Below are positions 14,397-22,588 of a stretch of DNA of 28,265 nt, piece by piece. Each line of letters begins with the position of its first letter. The stretch's first letter is position 1. The translations under genes and the position numbers were made by a program. Below the pieces are notes generated by a model. That model saw nothing but the letters and a program-made list of their open reading frames with translations, ran no database searches and was not told the origin of the DNA. This stretch comes from JAUILA01 sp964563925 (GTDB lineage: Bacteria > Bacteroidota > Bacteroidia > Cytophagales > Cyclobacteriaceae): positions 1 through 28,265 of the forward strand of contig CAZLZD010000056.1 of NCBI GenBank assembly GCA_964563925.1, written 5' to 3'.

Positions 14397-16586
14397 ATGA
14401 CTATCGTAAAAACACGAGTAAACAGAAGGAATTTCCTGAAGGCCTCGGCACTGGCCGGAGGAGGAATGATGATCTCCTTTAACTGGTTGAGCGCCTGTGC
14501 CTCGGCTCCCGAGGAAATCGCCAGTATTCCGAAGGAATGGTATGATGTGAATGCCTACCTGAAGATTGCAGACAATGGTCTGGTCACTATTTTTTCCCCT
14601 AACCCCGAAATCGGTCAGAATGTGAAAACCTCCATGCCGATGCTGGTGGCTGAAGAGCTTGATGTGGACTGGAAGGATGTGGTGGTCGAACAGGCAGGAT
14701 TAAACCTGGACAGTTATTCCCGTCAGCTGGCTGGCGGAAGCCAGTCGATCCGGGTCGCATGGCAACCCCTGCGTCAGGCGGGAGCCACCGCCAGGCAGTT
14801 GCTGAAACAAGCCGCCGCCCAGACCTGGAATGTGCCTGTCGATGAAATCAGTACTGACAACGGGAAGCTTATTCACGGGGATAAAACCATGGGCTATGGG
14901 GAAGTAGCCTCCCTGGCCGGGACCCTTCCGGTGCCTGAGGACGTGGAGCTTAAGGAGGCAAAGGACTTTAAAATCATTGGTACGGGCCGTAAGAATGTGG
15001 ATGCTTTGAAAATTGTCACGGGCAAGCCGCTATTCGGACTGGATACTTATCGTGAGAATATGCTGACGGCCATGATTATCCACCCCCCGGCATTTGGCAT
15101 GAAGCTCAAATCCTTTGATGCCGCCGAAGCGAAAGCTATGCCCGGCATCAGGGATGTGGTAATGATAAATGCCCGTCCTGAGGGTGTGGAGATGCAATGG
15201 TCGGATGTTAATGCCTTCCCGGAGCTTGTAGCGGTGGTAGGAGAATCTACCTGGCAGGTTATGAAGGCCCGTGATGCTGTGAAGGTGGAATGGGAAAAAA
15301 CCGGTGAGCTTGAGAGCAGTGCCGGTCATGAGAACGCGCTAAGTGACCTGATGGGACAGTCAGCGGCTGAGCCTGACCGGAGGGACGGAGATCCGGATTA
15401 TGCATTTAAGAATGCCGCGAAAGTAATCGAAAAAACCTACAGTGCCCCGTTCCTGGCGCACAATACCATGGAGCCTATGAATTTCTTTGCCGATGTAACG
15501 GCGGAAAAGGCAGACTTGCACGGTCCCATACAAACCCCGGAATACCTGCTCAAGACAGTCTCCGGAGTTCTTGGCCTGCCCGAGGAAAATATTACCATCA
15601 TGATGTCACGCATGGGTGGAGGTTTCGGTAGAAGACTATATGGTAACTTCGGTGTGGAGGCAGCTCTTATTTCGCAAAAAGTGAAGGCCCCGGTCAAGCT
15701 GGTATATACGCGTGAAGATGACATGACACAGGGTACTTATCGTCCGGCCTACAAAATTAAATACCGTGCCGCGCTGGATGATAATAATAACCTAATCGGA
15801 TTTCATGCACGCGGCGCAGGGGTTCAGGGCGGACCGTTGTTTGCCAATCGCTACCCTGCAGGTGCGGTGGATAATTATCTTTGTGAAAACCTCAACCTGG
15901 AATCAAATATTTCCACCGGAGCCTGGCGGGCACCCCGGTCTAATTTCGTGGCAGGGGCCGAGCAGGCATTTCTTGATGAGGTGGCAGAGGCTGCGGGAAA
16001 GGATCCGATCGATTTCCGCCTGGAGCTTTTTGAACGCTCGATCAGCAACCCGGTGGGTGAGGATAATGATTATGATCCGGAGCGTTACGCCGGCGTGCTT
16101 AAGCTGGTGAAGGAAAAATCAGGCTGGGGCACTGACATGCCCGGTGTTTACCGGGGTGTGGCAGCGTATTACTGCCATAATTCCTATGTAGCCCAGGTTG
16201 TGGACCTGGTCATGGTTAATGATCAGCCGAGGGTGAAGAAAGTTTGGTGTGCCGTGGACTGTGGAATTGTGGTGAACCCCGAAGGAGCACGTAACCAGGT
16301 TGAAGGAGGTATTGTGGATGGTATCGGTCATGCCATGTTCAGTGAGCTTACGCTTCAGGACGGCCGGCCTTCCCAAAAGAACTTTGATACGTATAAGCTG
16401 ATTCGCCATAATCAGTCCCCACTGGAGGTCGAGACCTTCTTTGTGGATAATGGCATCGATCCGACCGGGCTTGGAGAACCTTCGCTGCCTCCGGTTATGG
16501 GTGCACTGGCCAATGCACTTGCCCGGGCGACTGGCAAGAGGTATTACGACCAGCCTTTCGTCAGCGAAACAGTGGTACGCGGATAA
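14397..16586 (+). CDS. Molybdopterin-binding large subunit, isoquinoline 1-oxidoreductase type (IorB-like), Tat-exported
   Basis: A 729-aa molybdenum hydroxylase that oxidises an aldehyde or N-heterocycle with water-derived oxygen. A Tat signal is present (NRRNFLKAS, Arg10-Arg11) followed by a hydrophobic stretch and a lipobox-like LSAC (Cys34), suggesting a folded, cofactor-loaded enzyme exported and possibly lipidated. The cofactor loop MGGGFGRRLYGNFGVEA lies near residue 405, and the catalytic-glutamate motif GLGEPSLPP near 690-698 gives the base that activates Mo-OH. The split layout (small Fe-S subunit plus ~730-aa large subunit, no FAD subunit) is that of IorAB and periplasmic aldehyde oxidoreductases of this branch. 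The real substrate is unknown. A strong terminator follows. No XdhC-type maturation gene is adjacent. Confidence 0.93.
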   Translation: MTIVKTRVNRRNFLKASALAGGGMMISFNWLSACASAPEEIASIPKEWYDVNAYLKIADNGLVTIFSPNPEIGQNVKTSMPMLVAEELDVDWKDVVVEQAGLNLDSYSRQLAGGSQSIRVAWQPLRQAGATARQLLKQAAAQTWNVPVDEISTDNGKLIHGDKTMGYGEVASLAGTLPVPEDVELKEAKDFKIIGTGRKNVDALKIVTGKPLFGLDTYRENMLTAMIIHPPAFGMKLKSFDAAEAKAMPGIRDVVMINARPEGVEMQWSDVNAFPELVAVVGESTWQVMKARDAVKVEWEKTGELESSAGHENALSDLMGQSAAEPDRRDGDPDYAFKNAAKVIEKTYSAPFLAHNTMEPMNFFADVTAEKADLHGPIQTPEYLLKTVSGVLGLPEENITIMMSRMGGGFGRRLYGNFGVEAALISQKVKAPVKLVYTREDDMTQGTYRPAYKIKYRAALDDNNNLIGFHARGAGVQGGPLFANRYPAGAVDNYLCENLNLESNISTGAWRAPRSNFVAGAEQAFLDEVAEAAGKDPIDFRLELFERSISNPVGEDNDYDPERYAGVLKLVKEKSGWGTDMPGVYRGVAAYYCHNSYVAQVVDLVMVNDQPRVKKVWCAVDCGIVVNPEGARNQVEGGIVDGIGHAMFSELTLQDGRPSQKNFDTYKLIRHNQSPLEVETFFVDNGIDPTGLGEPSLPPVMGALANALARATGKRYYDQPFVSETVVRG

Positions 16587-16606
16587 TATTGATTTGTATT
16601 GAGAAT

Positions 16607-16641
16607 TTCCCGGTTGCAGAACGTGACCGGGAATTTTTTTT
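16607..16641 (+). terminator. Rho-independent terminator of the molybdenum hydroxylase operon
   Basis: The 8-base stem TTCCCGGT (16607-16614) pairs with ACCGGGAA (16626-16633) across an 11-base loop and runs straight into eight T residues (16634-16641). It starts 21 bases after the stop of the large subunit gene. Confidence 0.88.
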
Positions 16642-16648
16642 GGAAAAA

Positions 16649-16716
16649 AATAAGGGGCATACTCAATTTGTAAACCCTTATGAAGAATTAACTAAAATTC
16701 TTCGATGCCCCTTATT
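16649..16716. repeat. Nested inverted repeat (12-base outer, 8-base inner stem)
   Basis: The outer arms AATAAGGGGCAT (16649-16660) and ATGCCCCTTATT (16705-16716) are perfect reverse complements. Inside, GAAGAATT (16682-16689) and AATTCTTC (16696-16703) form a second perfect stem with loop AACTAA. The two right arms are one base apart, while 21 bases separate the left arms. Read on the minus strand the outer right arm is followed by a T-run (complement of the A-run ending at 16650), as in a terminator, but no minus-strand gene feeds into it. It could be a bidirectional terminator, the end of an unseen small RNA, or the remnant of a small mobile element. Confidence 0.7.
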
Positions 16717-16831
16717 GAATGTAAATGTAGCGCATCACATATTCCGGTTCGTCACCCCGGTGTAAAGAAATGTCACAAATTGTCATGCCACAATCCTTTT
16801 AAAGCCGGCGGTCAGCCCCTAATTTTAGTAT

Positions 16832-17749
16832 ATGAATAATTACTCCATAGGAATCATCGGGATGGGTTATGTTGGCTCAAGTGTAGCCATATCCATTCTC
16901 CAGAAAGGGATTTGCCGTGAATTAATGCTGAACGATGTGAATGAGCAACTGGCCGAAGGGGAGGCCATGGATTTGAATCACGGATCCTCCTTTTATCCTG
17001 CGGCCCATGTTCGGGCAGTCTCCATCAGGGAGATGCGTGATTGTCAGGCAATAGTCATCACTGCCGGTCGTGGGGGTACTCCCGATGAATCGAGGCTTGA
17101 CCTGCTTAAGGCAAACATCCGTATTGCGGAAGCCATATCGGAACAGCTTAAAGGGTATGAAGGAACGCTTGTCATTGTTTCCAATCCGGTTGATGTCCTG
17201 ACCTATTATTATCAGCAACTTACCGGCATCCCGAAGGCGCGTGTTATCGGAACCGGCACCCTGCTGGATACCTCGCGATTGCGGGATTTTATCGGGCAAA
17301 GGCTGCAAATCGATCCGAGAAGCGTACATGCCAATGTGGTGGGCGAACATGGTGACAGCGAAGTCACGCTGTGGTCCAGGGCCCGGGTGGGTACCTTTCT
17401 CCTGCGTGAATGGCACGAATGGAAGGCCGAATGGGAACCGGAGATCAGTGAGAAAGTACGCACTGCGGCGTATGAGATCATTCGCCGGAAAGGGGCCACA
17501 AATCATGCAATCGGACTCGCCACGGCGGCGATGCTCAACTGGATACTCCGTGGTGAACGAAGGCTGGTGAATGTGTCTTCCGTTCTTGACGGTCCCCATG
17601 GGTTGCGTGGTGTGGCCCTGTCGCTGCCTACACTTGTTTCTGATAAAGGTGTGGACCAGGTGGTGGAGGTTCCGCTGTCTGCCGAAGAGGAGGAAAAACT
17701 CATGAAATCGGCCGAAATTCTTCGGGATGCCATAGAATCAGTGAGATAG
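16832..17749 (+). CDS. LDH/MDH-superfamily NAD-dependent L-2-hydroxyacid dehydrogenase
   Basis: A 305-aa cytosolic enzyme that interconverts an L-2-hydroxyacid and a 2-oxoacid with NAD. The Rossmann loop is GMGYVGSS (10-17), and Asp35 indicates NAD preference. Catalytic residues are complete: Arg88 (LDH Arg109), Asn118, Asp146 and Arg149 (168/171), His173 in GEHGDSE (195) and Thr223 (246). The specificity position (LDH 102) is Gly82 in AGRGGTPDESR, where lactate dehydrogenases have Gln and malate dehydrogenases Arg. Automated annotation would call this L-lactate dehydrogenase, but a larger or different side chain on the substrate is possible. It heads a probable operon with the GCS-CBS gene, 44 bases on, and the zinc deacylase. 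Confidence 0.88.
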   Translation: MNNYSIGIIGMGYVGSSVAISILQKGICRELMLNDVNEQLAEGEAMDLNHGSSFYPAAHVRAVSIREMRDCQAIVITAGRGGTPDESRLDLLKANIRIAEAISEQLKGYEGTLVIVSNPVDVLTYYYQQLTGIPKARVIGTGTLLDTSRLRDFIGQRLQIDPRSVHANVVGEHGDSEVTLWSRARVGTFLLREWHEWKAEWEPEISEKVRTAAYEIIRRKGATNHAIGLATAAMLNWILRGERRLVNVSSVLDGPHGLRGVALSLPTLVSDKGVDQVVEVPLSAEEEEKLMKSAEILRDAIESVR

Positions 17750-17793
17750 GTCATTTTGTAACCTGACATTCCCCGACTTTTTCGGGTCGCCGA

Positions 17794-19710
17794 ATGCCTA
17801 TATTACCATTCGATATGGGCGAACAGAAAGTCAAGGTTGCACAAAGCAGGGAGGCCAGGGGCCAGTTTATCCGGCACCTGCTTCATGATATCCAGGCGCT
17901 GGAAAGAATGCTCAGTGATAATCTCATTGAATCAGGGATTTCTCGTATCGGGGCCGAACAGGAATTTTGCCTGGTGGACCGGCACTGGCGGCCTGCCACG
18001 AATTCCGGGCTTATCCTGGATGCGCTTGACGATTCGCATTACAAGACGGAACTGGCCCGCTATAATATTGAAATTAATCTCGACCCCGAGGTTCTTGAAG
18101 GGCCTGCATTCTCCCGCACAGAAAAAGCCCTCAAAAGGTTACTTAATAAAGCTACGCAGGAGGCCAGGAAAAGGGATTCCTACGTTATTCTCACCGGGAT
18201 ACTCCCCACGATAAGTAAAAATGAACTGGAGATAGAGTTCATGACCCCCATGCCGAGGTACTATGCCCTGAATGAGGCAGTAAAAAGGCAACGGAAGGCC
18301 GATTTTTCCGTGCAGCTTGACGGGGTGGATGAATTGTCCATTATGCACGACTCAGTGCTGTTCGAAGCCTGCAATACAAGCTTTCAGATACATCTTCAGG
18401 TCGACCCGTCTGATTTTGTTTCCAGCTATAACTGGGCCCAGGCCATCGCCGCCCCTGTGCTGGGTATGGCGACCAATTCACCCATCCTGCTTGGACGTGA
18501 ACTCTGGAGTGAAACCAGGATCGCTTTGTTCCAGCAAAGTATCGATACCCGGCTTTCATCCTATGCGCTGAAGGAGCAGGAACCCCGCGTGTCGTTTGGA
18601 TCCGGCTGGGAACACGGGTCTGTCGCAGAAATTTTTAAGAATGACATTGCCCGTCATCGTGTCATTCTCGCCAGGCCCATTGAAGAAGACTCACTGGATA
18701 TACTGAACAAAGGGGAAATACCCCGGCTGCAGGCACTGTGTGTGCACAATGGCACGGTATACCGATGGAACCGGCCCTGTTACGGCGTAGGGAACGGCCG
18801 TGCCCATGTCAGGATTGAGAACCGCTACCTGCCATCTGGTCCCACGACCCTTGACGAGATGGCTAATTTCGCCTTCTGGACAGGACTAATGGCCGGCAGA
18901 CCAACGGAGTTTGATCACCTCCCTTCGGTAATGGATTTCAGGGATGCCAAGTCTAATTTTTTCCGTGTGGCACGGTATGGCAAGGAGAGTGTGCTGCACT
19001 GGCGGGGTAAGGCACGTTTCCTGACCGAACTGGTGGAAAAGGAATTACTGCCCCTGGCCTATGACGGACTTCGGAAAAAAGGAGTGGATGATGAAGACAT
19101 CGCGCGGTATCTGGAGGTCATTGAGGGTCGGCTTAAGGGAAAAACAGGTTCACAATGGCTGGTCAGCAGCTTCCGGAAAGCCCGGACCTGCATGAAGAAG
19201 GATGATGCCCTGACGGCCATTACACGTAGTTTGTATTACAATCAGCGAATGGGAACGCCGGTGCATAAATGGGATATCATGGAGCCGGATAAGGAATCCC
19301 CTAATTATGCCTCCCGTGTGGAACATATCATGTCCACACAGCTCTTCACCGTCCTGGAAAAGGACCTTGCCTTGCTGGCAACTTCCCTGATGCGCTGGAA
19401 GAATATTCATCACGTCCCGGTCGAAGACGAAAAAGGAGCACTTTGCGGTCTGCTGACATGGACTCATTTGATCCGTAATGAACAGTTGGATACCGGCACA
19501 TCGCTGCTGGTTGAGGATATTATGGAAAAAAATGTGATATCCGTCGTTCCCTCCACGTCAATCAGGGAGGCGATACGCATCATGAAAGAGTACGTCATTG
19601 GATGCCTTCCGGTGGCTATCGATAAGGAACTGGTTGGAATTATTACCATAGAAGACGTCATTCGATATGATCAGGAGCCAAAAACAAAGGGAAAGAGTGC
19701 GGGAAAATGA
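17794..19710 (+). CDS. Glutamate-cysteine ligase-fold (GCS2) amide ligase fused to two CBS domains
   Basis: A 638-aa cytosolic protein. Residues ~1-500 have the GCS2/YbdK-type carboxylate-amine ligase fold: GAEQEF (53-58) for the ATP-Mg site, NIEINLDPEVLEG (about 91-103), and FEACNTSFQIHLQV (about 188-201). A pair of CBS domains follows (about 515-570, RVEHIMSTQLFTVL...; about 572-630, LVEDIMEKNVISVV...), which usually bind adenine nucleotides and regulate the enzyme. The ligase family joins glutamate or another acid to an amine using ATP; the actual substrates are unknown. A second possible start is the ATG at 17815. It overlaps the downstream deacylase gene by up to 44 bases, suggesting a make-and-break pair acting on one amide metabolite. 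Confidence 0.85.
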   Translation: MPILPFDMGEQKVKVAQSREARGQFIRHLLHDIQALERMLSDNLIESGISRIGAEQEFCLVDRHWRPATNSGLILDALDDSHYKTELARYNIEINLDPEVLEGPAFSRTEKALKRLLNKATQEARKRDSYVILTGILPTISKNELEIEFMTPMPRYYALNEAVKRQRKADFSVQLDGVDELSIMHDSVLFEACNTSFQIHLQVDPSDFVSSYNWAQAIAAPVLGMATNSPILLGRELWSETRIALFQQSIDTRLSSYALKEQEPRVSFGSGWEHGSVAEIFKNDIARHRVILARPIEEDSLDILNKGEIPRLQALCVHNGTVYRWNRPCYGVGNGRAHVRIENRYLPSGPTTLDEMANFAFWTGLMAGRPTEFDHLPSVMDFRDAKSNFFRVARYGKESVLHWRGKARFLTELVEKELLPLAYDGLRKKGVDDEDIARYLEVIEGRLKGKTGSQWLVSSFRKARTCMKKDDALTAITRSLYYNQRMGTPVHKWDIMEPDKESPNYASRVEHIMSTQLFTVLEKDLALLATSLMRWKNIHHVPVEDEKGALCGLLTWTHLIRNEQLDTGTSLLVEDIMEKNVISVVPSTSIREAIRIMKEYVIGCLPVAIDKELVGIITIEDVIRYDQEPKTKGKSAGK

Positions 19711-20905
19711 ACATGTGCTGAGTTGCCTCCGCGGCCGGGAAAAGGGACCAACCGTCATTTTTATGGGGGGAATTCATGGTAATGAACCTTCAGGAGTGAG
19801 CGCTCTGGACCTGGTGATGGATGAATTACGACCGCAGCGGGAAAGTCTGCGGGGTACGGTATATGCCCTGGTGGGAAACCCCGAAGCGCTCCAATTGAAC
19901 CGGCGTTTCGTGGAGGAAGACCTGAACCGGTTGTGGACGAAAGACCGGATGGACGCTCTTATGGCGGGAAACCTTGTGCCGTCATCCCTGGAGGAACATC
20001 AGCAGCTGTATTTGTTTCGCACTATCCGTATGATCCTTGAGAATGAGTCCGGTCCGTTTTACTTTTTTGATCTCCATACCACCTCCTGCCAGACAATACC
20101 CTTCCTCACGGTGAATGACATGCGAATTAACCGGAAATTCGCGGAACAATATCCTGTTCCCATGATCCTTGGTATAGAGGAATATCTTAACGGGCCCGTT
20201 CTCAGCTATATCAACGAGCTGGGCTACGTGTCCTTTGGGTATGAGGCCGGCCAGCATACCGACCCCCAAGCCATCCGGCGACAGAAAGCCTTTATCTGTC
20301 TTTCCCTTGCCTTCACCGGAATATTCTCCGCTACAAACCTGTCCCTTCAGCACTACCACGATTTTCTGAAAAACGAGGCCCGGGGTGTTCATGATGTCTA
20401 CGAAATGTTCTACCGGCATGAAATCAGCGAGGGAGAGGAATTTACAATGAAGCCGGGGTTTGTGAATTTTTCAACCGTCAGGAAGGAAACCGTTCTTGCC
20501 GAGGTAAACGGGAATCCGGTCCGGGCAACTCAGCGGGCACGTATTTTCATGCCCCTGTACCAGGACCAGGGGAATGACGGATATTTTCTGATCCGGAGAA
20601 TATCCCGGATGTGGCTCCGCCTCTCTGACGTGCTGCGTAAGCTGCATATGGACAGATTATTCGCCCTGTTGCCAGGGATTCACAGGGAAGCCGGCAGGAA
20701 GGATGTACTTATTGTGGACCGCCGCATAGCGCGGTTCCTGGCCCGGGAAATTTTTCATTTATTCGGATACAGGAGCAAGCAATTGGATAAAAATCATTTG
20801 CGTATGAAAAATCGCGAGACGACGGCCCGGACCAGCGAATATGCGGATGCGCCCTGGCTGAAAAAACCTGACAAAAGTCATACAGCCGGCATGAAATATC
20901 CGTAG
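19667..20905 (+). CDS. AstE/aspartoacylase-type zinc amidohydrolase (M14-like)
   Basis: Up to 412 aa; a cytosolic zinc enzyme that removes an acyl group from an N-acyl amino acid or similar amide. Visible family motifs are GGIHGNEPSG (zinc ligands His37 and Glu40), EEDLNR (84-89), FDLHTTS (third zinc ligand His137) and YEAGQH with probable catalytic Glu193. The C-terminal domain is a beta-rich region with GFVNFSTVRKETVLAEVNG, as in the AstE/AspA branch. The start is unsettled: the ATG at 19667 overlaps the ligase gene by 44 bases, while in-frame GTG codons at 19697 and 19715 would reduce or remove the overlap. The last ~90 residues are basic and low in conservation signals. Substrate unknown; likely partner of the ligase. 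Confidence 0.83.
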   Translation: MIRSQKQRERVRENEHVLSCLRGREKGPTVIFMGGIHGNEPSGVSALDLVMDELRPQRESLRGTVYALVGNPEALQLNRRFVEEDLNRLWTKDRMDALMAGNLVPSSLEEHQQLYLFRTIRMILENESGPFYFFDLHTTSCQTIPFLTVNDMRINRKFAEQYPVPMILGIEEYLNGPVLSYINELGYVSFGYEAGQHTDPQAIRRQKAFICLSLAFTGIFSATNLSLQHYHDFLKNEARGVHDVYEMFYRHEISEGEEFTMKPGFVNFSTVRKETVLAEVNGNPVRATQRARIFMPLYQDQGNDGYFLIRRISRMWLRLSDVLRKLHMDRLFALLPGIHREAGRKDVLIVDRRIARFLAREIFHLFGYRSKQLDKNHLRMKNRETTARTSEYADAPWLKKPDKSHTAGMKYP

Positions 20906-20925
20906 TGTTTCACTCGTTAACCCGA

Positions 20926-20933
20926 TATCTTTG
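20926..20933 (+). promoter_or_regulatory. Bacteroidota -7 promoter element (TATCTTTG)
   Basis: TATCTTTG matches the Bacteroidota -7 consensus TAnnTTTG exactly and sits 21 bases before the ATG of the thioredoxin-like gene, in the 49-base gap that separates this operon from the deacylase gene. No convincing -33 TTTG is seen at the usual spacing, so confidence is limited. Confidence 0.5.
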
Positions 20934-20954
20934 TTCCTACTTCAATAATTGATT

Positions 20955-21395
20955 ATGAAGCGGTTAATCATCGTCCTTCTGATTTTCCCTGCATCTTTCA
21001 TGGCCGGGGCTCAGGACTGGTACACAAACTTTGAATCTGCAAAGGAAAAGGCCACTTCCGAGGATAAGTTAATACTGATGGTATTCCAGGGGTCGGACTG
21101 GTGCGCACCATGCATCAAACTCAGCCGGGAGGTGTGGGAAACAGAGGCCTTCCGCCAGTATGCTGCAGACCATTTTATTATGGTTCAGGTTGACTTCCCG
21201 CGACGCAAGCAAAATGCCCTTCCGGAAGACCAGCAGACACATAATGCCATGCTGGCCGAGCGATACAACCAGAATGGGATCTTTCCCCTGGTGGTGATAT
21301 TGACCCCGACGGGTAAGGTGATCGGTGAAACCGGTTACATGAATTATTCTCCTGATAAGTATATAGATCATCTCAATTCTTTTTCCGCGGAGTGA
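20955..21395 (+). CDS. Exported thioredoxin-fold protein
   Basis: A 146-aa periplasmic thioredoxin-like protein. The ATG at 20955 is followed by the signal peptide MKRLIIVLLIFPASFMAGA; an in-frame TTG at 20949 is less likely. The redox motif is WCAPC (Cys50 and Cys53) after LILMVFQGSD, and the cis-proline region is GIFPLVVIL. The fold is like the thioredoxin_7/DUF255-type exported reductases. It overlaps the apbE gene by 4 bases (GTGA). Within this operon it probably keeps a thiol reduced, the best candidate being the Cys tail of the DUF4266 lipoprotein; that pairing is inference. Confidence 0.88.
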   Translation: MKRLIIVLLIFPASFMAGAQDWYTNFESAKEKATSEDKLILMVFQGSDWCAPCIKLSREVWETEAFRQYAADHFIMVQVDFPRRKQNALPEDQQTHNAMLAERYNQNGIFPLVVILTPTGKVIGETGYMNYSPDKYIDHLNSFSAE

Positions 21396-22372
21396 AAACT
21401 TCCCTGTTACTGGTCATTCTCCTGCTGCCTAACCTGCTTTCGGCACAGAAAATCTATAACCGGACACTGAAACTGATGGGCAGCCGGTTTGATCTGACCG
21501 TAGTTGCTACAGATTCATTACGTGCCAACCGTGCCTTTGAGATGGCCACCGGCGAGATTACCCGGATTGAACGACTGATTTCATCCTGGGACCCTGCCTC
21601 CCAGACTTCCGAAATCAACCGGCAGGCTGGCATTGCCGCGGTACAGGTAGACCGGGAATTATTTGAATTGATTCGCCGGTCGTTAGGAATATCCAAACTG
21701 ACCGATGGCGCCTTTGATATCACCTATGCCTCCATGGACCGCATCTGGGTATTCGATGGGTCTATGACCCAAATGCCCGACCCGGCCGATGTCAGGTCTT
21801 CTGTCTCCCGGGTAGGGTATGATAAGATCGTGCTGGATGAGCAGGCGTTGTCGGTTTACTTGCCTGAGAAGGGTATGAAAATTGGCTTTGGCGCCATAGG
21901 GAAGGGATACGCGGCAGATATGGCGCGGGCCTTATTGCAGAAACATGGTGTGAGCGCCGGTATCATTAATGCTTCGGGCGATATGAATGCCTGGGGCAAG
22001 CCACCCCATGAAGATGCGTGGAAAGTGGCGATTACCAATCCGGTCAGGAAAGACAAGGTCTTTGCAGTGCTGCCGCTTCAGGATGGTGCCATTGTCACAT
22101 CAGGTGATTACGAAAGATTCGTGGAATTTGACGGTGTACGCTACGCCCATATCATTGACCCGAGAACCGGTTATCCGGCCACCGGCGTGGTCAGCGTTAC
22201 CGTGCTGGCTCCTAAGGCCGAACTTGCAGATGCCTTGGCAACTTCAGTGTTTGTCATGGGGGTGGAAGCAGGACTCGACAGGATAAATCAGCTGCCGGGT
22301 GTGGAGTGTATCATAATAGACCATCAGGGGGAAGTGTTTTCCTCGGAGAATATTAAAATTGAAAACCAATGA
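21392..22372 (+). CDS. apbE: ApbE-family FAD:protein FMN transferase
   Basis: A 326-aa exported enzyme that splits FAD and attaches FMN to a Ser or Thr of a target protein in a D-x-x-[ST]-G-A-[ST] setting. The signal peptide MKTSLLLVILLLPNLLSA begins at a GTG (21392) that overlaps the preceding TGA. Family motifs are GAIGKGYAAD (167-176, FAD site), TSGDYE (236-241), HIIDPRTGYP (253-262) and ADALAT (279-284, Mg ligands). Length is normal for the family. It overlaps the DUF4266 gene by ATGA. The usual targets (Nqr/Rnf subunits, fumarate reductase-like flavoproteins, PepSY proteins) are not in the window; the DUF3570 protein is the local candidate. Confidence 0.93.
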   Translation: MKTSLLLVILLLPNLLSAQKIYNRTLKLMGSRFDLTVVATDSLRANRAFEMATGEITRIERLISSWDPASQTSEINRQAGIAAVQVDRELFELIRRSLGISKLTDGAFDITYASMDRIWVFDGSMTQMPDPADVRSSVSRVGYDKIVLDEQALSVYLPEKGMKIGFGAIGKGYAADMARALLQKHGVSAGIINASGDMNAWGKPPHEDAWKVAITNPVRKDKVFAVLPLQDGAIVTSGDYERFVEFDGVRYAHIIDPRTGYPATGVVSVTVLAPKAELADALATSVFVMGVEAGLDRINQLPGVECIIIDHQGEVFSSENIKIENQ

Positions 22373-22581
22373 TCAAAAAATGTATAGCCGCATTGTTCTT
22401 GGGTGGCCTGCTGGGTTCATGTTCCGTGGTAAAGGAATATGAGAAAATTAACCTGAATGATCCTGATATGGAGCTGGCAACCAAGGTGTCAGACCGTTTT
22501 GAATTGAACTTCCAGTCGTACCGGGAGGCTGCCTCCGGCGCCAACGGCGGAAAAACAGGGGGCGGTTGCGGCTGCAACTGA
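22369..22581 (+). CDS. DUF4266 small lipoprotein with Cys-Gly tail
   Basis: A 70-aa lipoprotein. The signal ends in lipobox LLGSC (Cys18), and the short mature part (VKEYEKINLNDPDMELA...) ends in GGGCGCN with two free cysteines, the hallmark of DUF4266. The ATG at 22369 overlaps the apbE stop (ATGA). DUF4266 genes recur next to apbE and DUF3570 genes in Bacteroidota and Proteobacteria as far as I recall, but no biochemical role is established to my knowledge. The Gly-Cys-Gly-Cys end is suited to binding a metal or carrying a thiol-linked group at the membrane surface; this is inference. Confidence 0.9.
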   Translation: MIKKCIAALFLGGLLGSCSVVKEYEKINLNDPDMELATKVSDRFELNFQSYREAASGANGGKTGGGCGCN

Positions 22582-22588
22582 TCAGGTT

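Noticed and set aside
16922..17599. 225-residue open frame on the minus strand inside the dehydrogenase gene
   Set aside because: It is the opposite-strand shadow of a gene with full catalytic motifs; its translation has no recognisable domain or start context.
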